Positions 14,641 through 15,952 of a stretch of DNA of 15,952 bases are shown piece after piece. Positions within the stretch are counted from its first letter, which is position 1. Every line of letters begins with the position of its first letter. The notes below the pieces were generated by a model that did not search any database, had not been told where the DNA came from, and saw nothing but the letters and a program-made list of their open reading frames with translations. This stretch comes from Candidatus Ancillula trichonymphae ImTpAt (GTDB lineage: Bacteria > Actinomycetota > Actinomycetes > Actinomycetales > Bifidobacteriaceae), in assembly GCA_000485475.1 (NCBI GenBank), contig AXYY01000142.1, positions 1 to 15,952 on the forward strand, given 5' to 3'. The translations under genes and the position numbers were made by a program.

Positions 14641-15952
14641 AAACTACTTCTAAAACTTGATAAGCGGGGTTGCTCTTTCAATTTTGCTCTTCACAAAGGG
14701 CGCACATGCTGAGGAAACTGTGGTTGACATTTGCCCACTTCCGCAGAAATCAGCGCGGTTGCAGCGTTGTTACGCTTACTGTAAGCGGGGCAACTTGGTC
14801 CGCAACGGGCGCTGATGTGGATTTAGCTAATCAGTCAGTTAGTGCAGTTCTGGTGTTCAAGAGGTGTGGTGCGCTCTCAGTAGATGACTGCAAGTACAGC
14901 ATATATATTACAGGAGAATTCAACGCAACTGTAATTGCGCATGGTTCGCCTGGAAGTTCGGCAGATGTCAGCGGAAGAATAAAAATCAACAAGGGTAACT
15001 TGTTCCTGAGTAAATTTGCTCAGGGTGGTGGCCAAACCAGAATTGTTGAGGAGCAAGAAGAGAATCTTTACCCGCTTTACATTCCTACTTTCATCAGCGC
15101 CGACACGAACAACTACAGTTTTATTCCTCCTACTAGCAACAACATGACAATTTCATCAGCGAACTCTGTTATCAATAATTTTATGCCACAACAGACAATT
15201 AACAAGATGTTGAAAGGTGCAATTTCGTCACTAATCGAGAAGTTCATCGCTAATCAACTTGTGGGGCATAAAAGGTCAATCAGTTGTTCCCTTTTGATGA
15301 CCTCGTTGGGTCTCATTCTGGGTGCGCAGTAACACCTATTACGGGATAGAGTCAACCACTAGTAGTCAGGACAAGATGAGTGATTTTGTTGCGGACATTC
15401 CGCCTGAAAGGTATTATACAGTCTGGAGTTCGAATCTGCGCTCGAATTTGCTTGCACTTCCGCTTTACCAGACAAGTACTCTGCAGGTTGGAGGAGTGAT
15501 CAATGTCAAAACTCTGAGGCAGTTCGAGTGAATTTTGAGTCCCCAGTTGATGGTCTGCATGCTAATGATTTTTAACTTCGAACTGCCGGTTTTCCAGGCG
15601 CGAGTCACACCAGGTGCCCTTGTCGGTAACTACTCAGAGTGAAGCAGATGAGTTGAACAATCCAGGTCTGGGTTTTGCGAGCAGGAAGTGGAAGCAGCGC
15701 CAACTAAACCAACGCGTCTTGGTTGTCAGTTCGCTTGCTGGTCAGTTAACTCGTCCACACCTGCAGCAAATCGTCAAGGAGAAAACATGTCCCCGAATAT
15801 TTTCCACTTCGCGAACGAACCTAATCTGGCACAAAACTAGGCATGGACACAACTACTAGTCGAAATACTGTCATCAGTCCTAGTGCTGATGTTCATCATA
15901 TACCGTTGTACGCCATTTGGTAACCACATAAAGTTCAAGTTTTCTACAAGTC
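14626..15952 (+). pseudogene. Decayed gene for a secreted, membrane-anchored surface protein (family not recognised; runs off window)
   Basis: Pieces of one long protein appear in shifting frames. A basic start LRVLLKLLLKLDKR (from TTG 14626) is followed, one frame over, by the hydrophobic segment GVALSILLFTKGAHA and EETVVD (14666-14728), together a signal peptide with an AHA cleavage site. The longest open stretch (to 15332) has serine/asparagine-rich secreted-protein character, for example ITGEFNATVIAHGSPGSS and SGRIKINKGNLFL. Later pieces include VADIPPERYYTVWSSNLRSN (from about 15381), VRVNFESPVDGLHANDF (another frame, from about 15515) and PLSVTTQSEADELNNPG (from 15617). Near the right edge a membrane helix ILSSVLVLMFII (15865-15900) is followed by a basic tail, a type I anchor. 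Stops such as TGA at 15529, TAA at about 15571 and TAG at 15838 interrupt it. The stitching is by eye; I do not recognise the family. Confidence 0.6.

Noticed and set aside
14670..15332. Intact 220-residue gene with faint TamB/AsmA-like pattern (SGRIKINKGNLFL)
   Set aside because: The signal peptide that fits its start is in another frame, and further pieces continue beyond its stop. The similarity is a short repeat-like pattern only, and TamB belongs to outer-membrane bacteria.
1..15952. CRISPR arrays, tRNA/rRNA genes, insertion sequences, phage genes
   Set aside because: No spaced direct repeats, no cloverleaf or rRNA-like segments and no transposase or integrase motifs were seen on either strand.

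Overview
The window looks like part of the chromosome of a low-to-mid-GC actinomycete, most like the order Bifidobacteriales. Four things suggest this: actinobacterial-type AroC and GlgC, a shikimate kinase fused to 3-dehydroquinate synthase (AroKB), a transketolase of the TktA family, and a glycosyltransferase/DUF2304 pair followed by a CPA1 antiporter. Base composition is AT-richer than most of that phylum. Gene decay at the right end suggests a host-associated, genome-eroding lineage. A termite-flagellate symbiont of the 'Candidatus Ancillula' type would fit, but that is a guess from memory, not something the sequence proves.

Layout, left to right. (1) Positions 1-5798, minus strand: a tight operon tkt - glgC - FKBP-type prolyl isomerase - aroC - aroKB (cut by the left edge), with gaps of 0-10 nt and an extended -10 promoter in front of tkt. 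Transketolase supplies erythrose-4-phosphate, the precursor that enters the shikimate pathway, so three of the five genes form a metabolic chain. (2) Positions 5799-6063: a palindrome-rich intergenic region with an orphan minus-strand terminator, possibly the 3' end of a small RNA. (3) Positions 6076-8829, plus strand: GT2 glycosyltransferase, DUF2304 membrane protein and a CPA1 Na+/H+ antiporter. The glycosyltransferase and the antiporter each have a -10 box placed so that the start codon falls on the predicted +1, i.e. leaderless mRNAs. (4) Positions 8834-12087, minus strand: an operon of a TPM-domain membrane protein, an OmpR-type response regulator and a histidine kinase. The TPM protein carries an EF-hand-like loop and a long cytosolic tail with repeated LYGxYY-type motifs. 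(5) Positions 12088-12286: divergent promoters and several TTGCAAA-type repeats. (6) Positions 12287-12589: an intact thioredoxin gene. (7) Positions 12615-14574: a heavily decayed glmS with several stops, at least six frameshifts and a lost substrate-binding loop. (8) Positions 14626-15952: a decayed gene for a secreted, membrane-anchored surface protein that continues past the right edge.

The most interesting points are the erosion of glmS, normally needed for peptidoglycan precursor supply, next to a perfectly intact thioredoxin gene; the unusual TPM protein operonic with a two-component system; the leaderless promoters; and the candidate small RNA upstream of tkt. Everything left of about 12,600 reads as intact, ordinary coding sequence.
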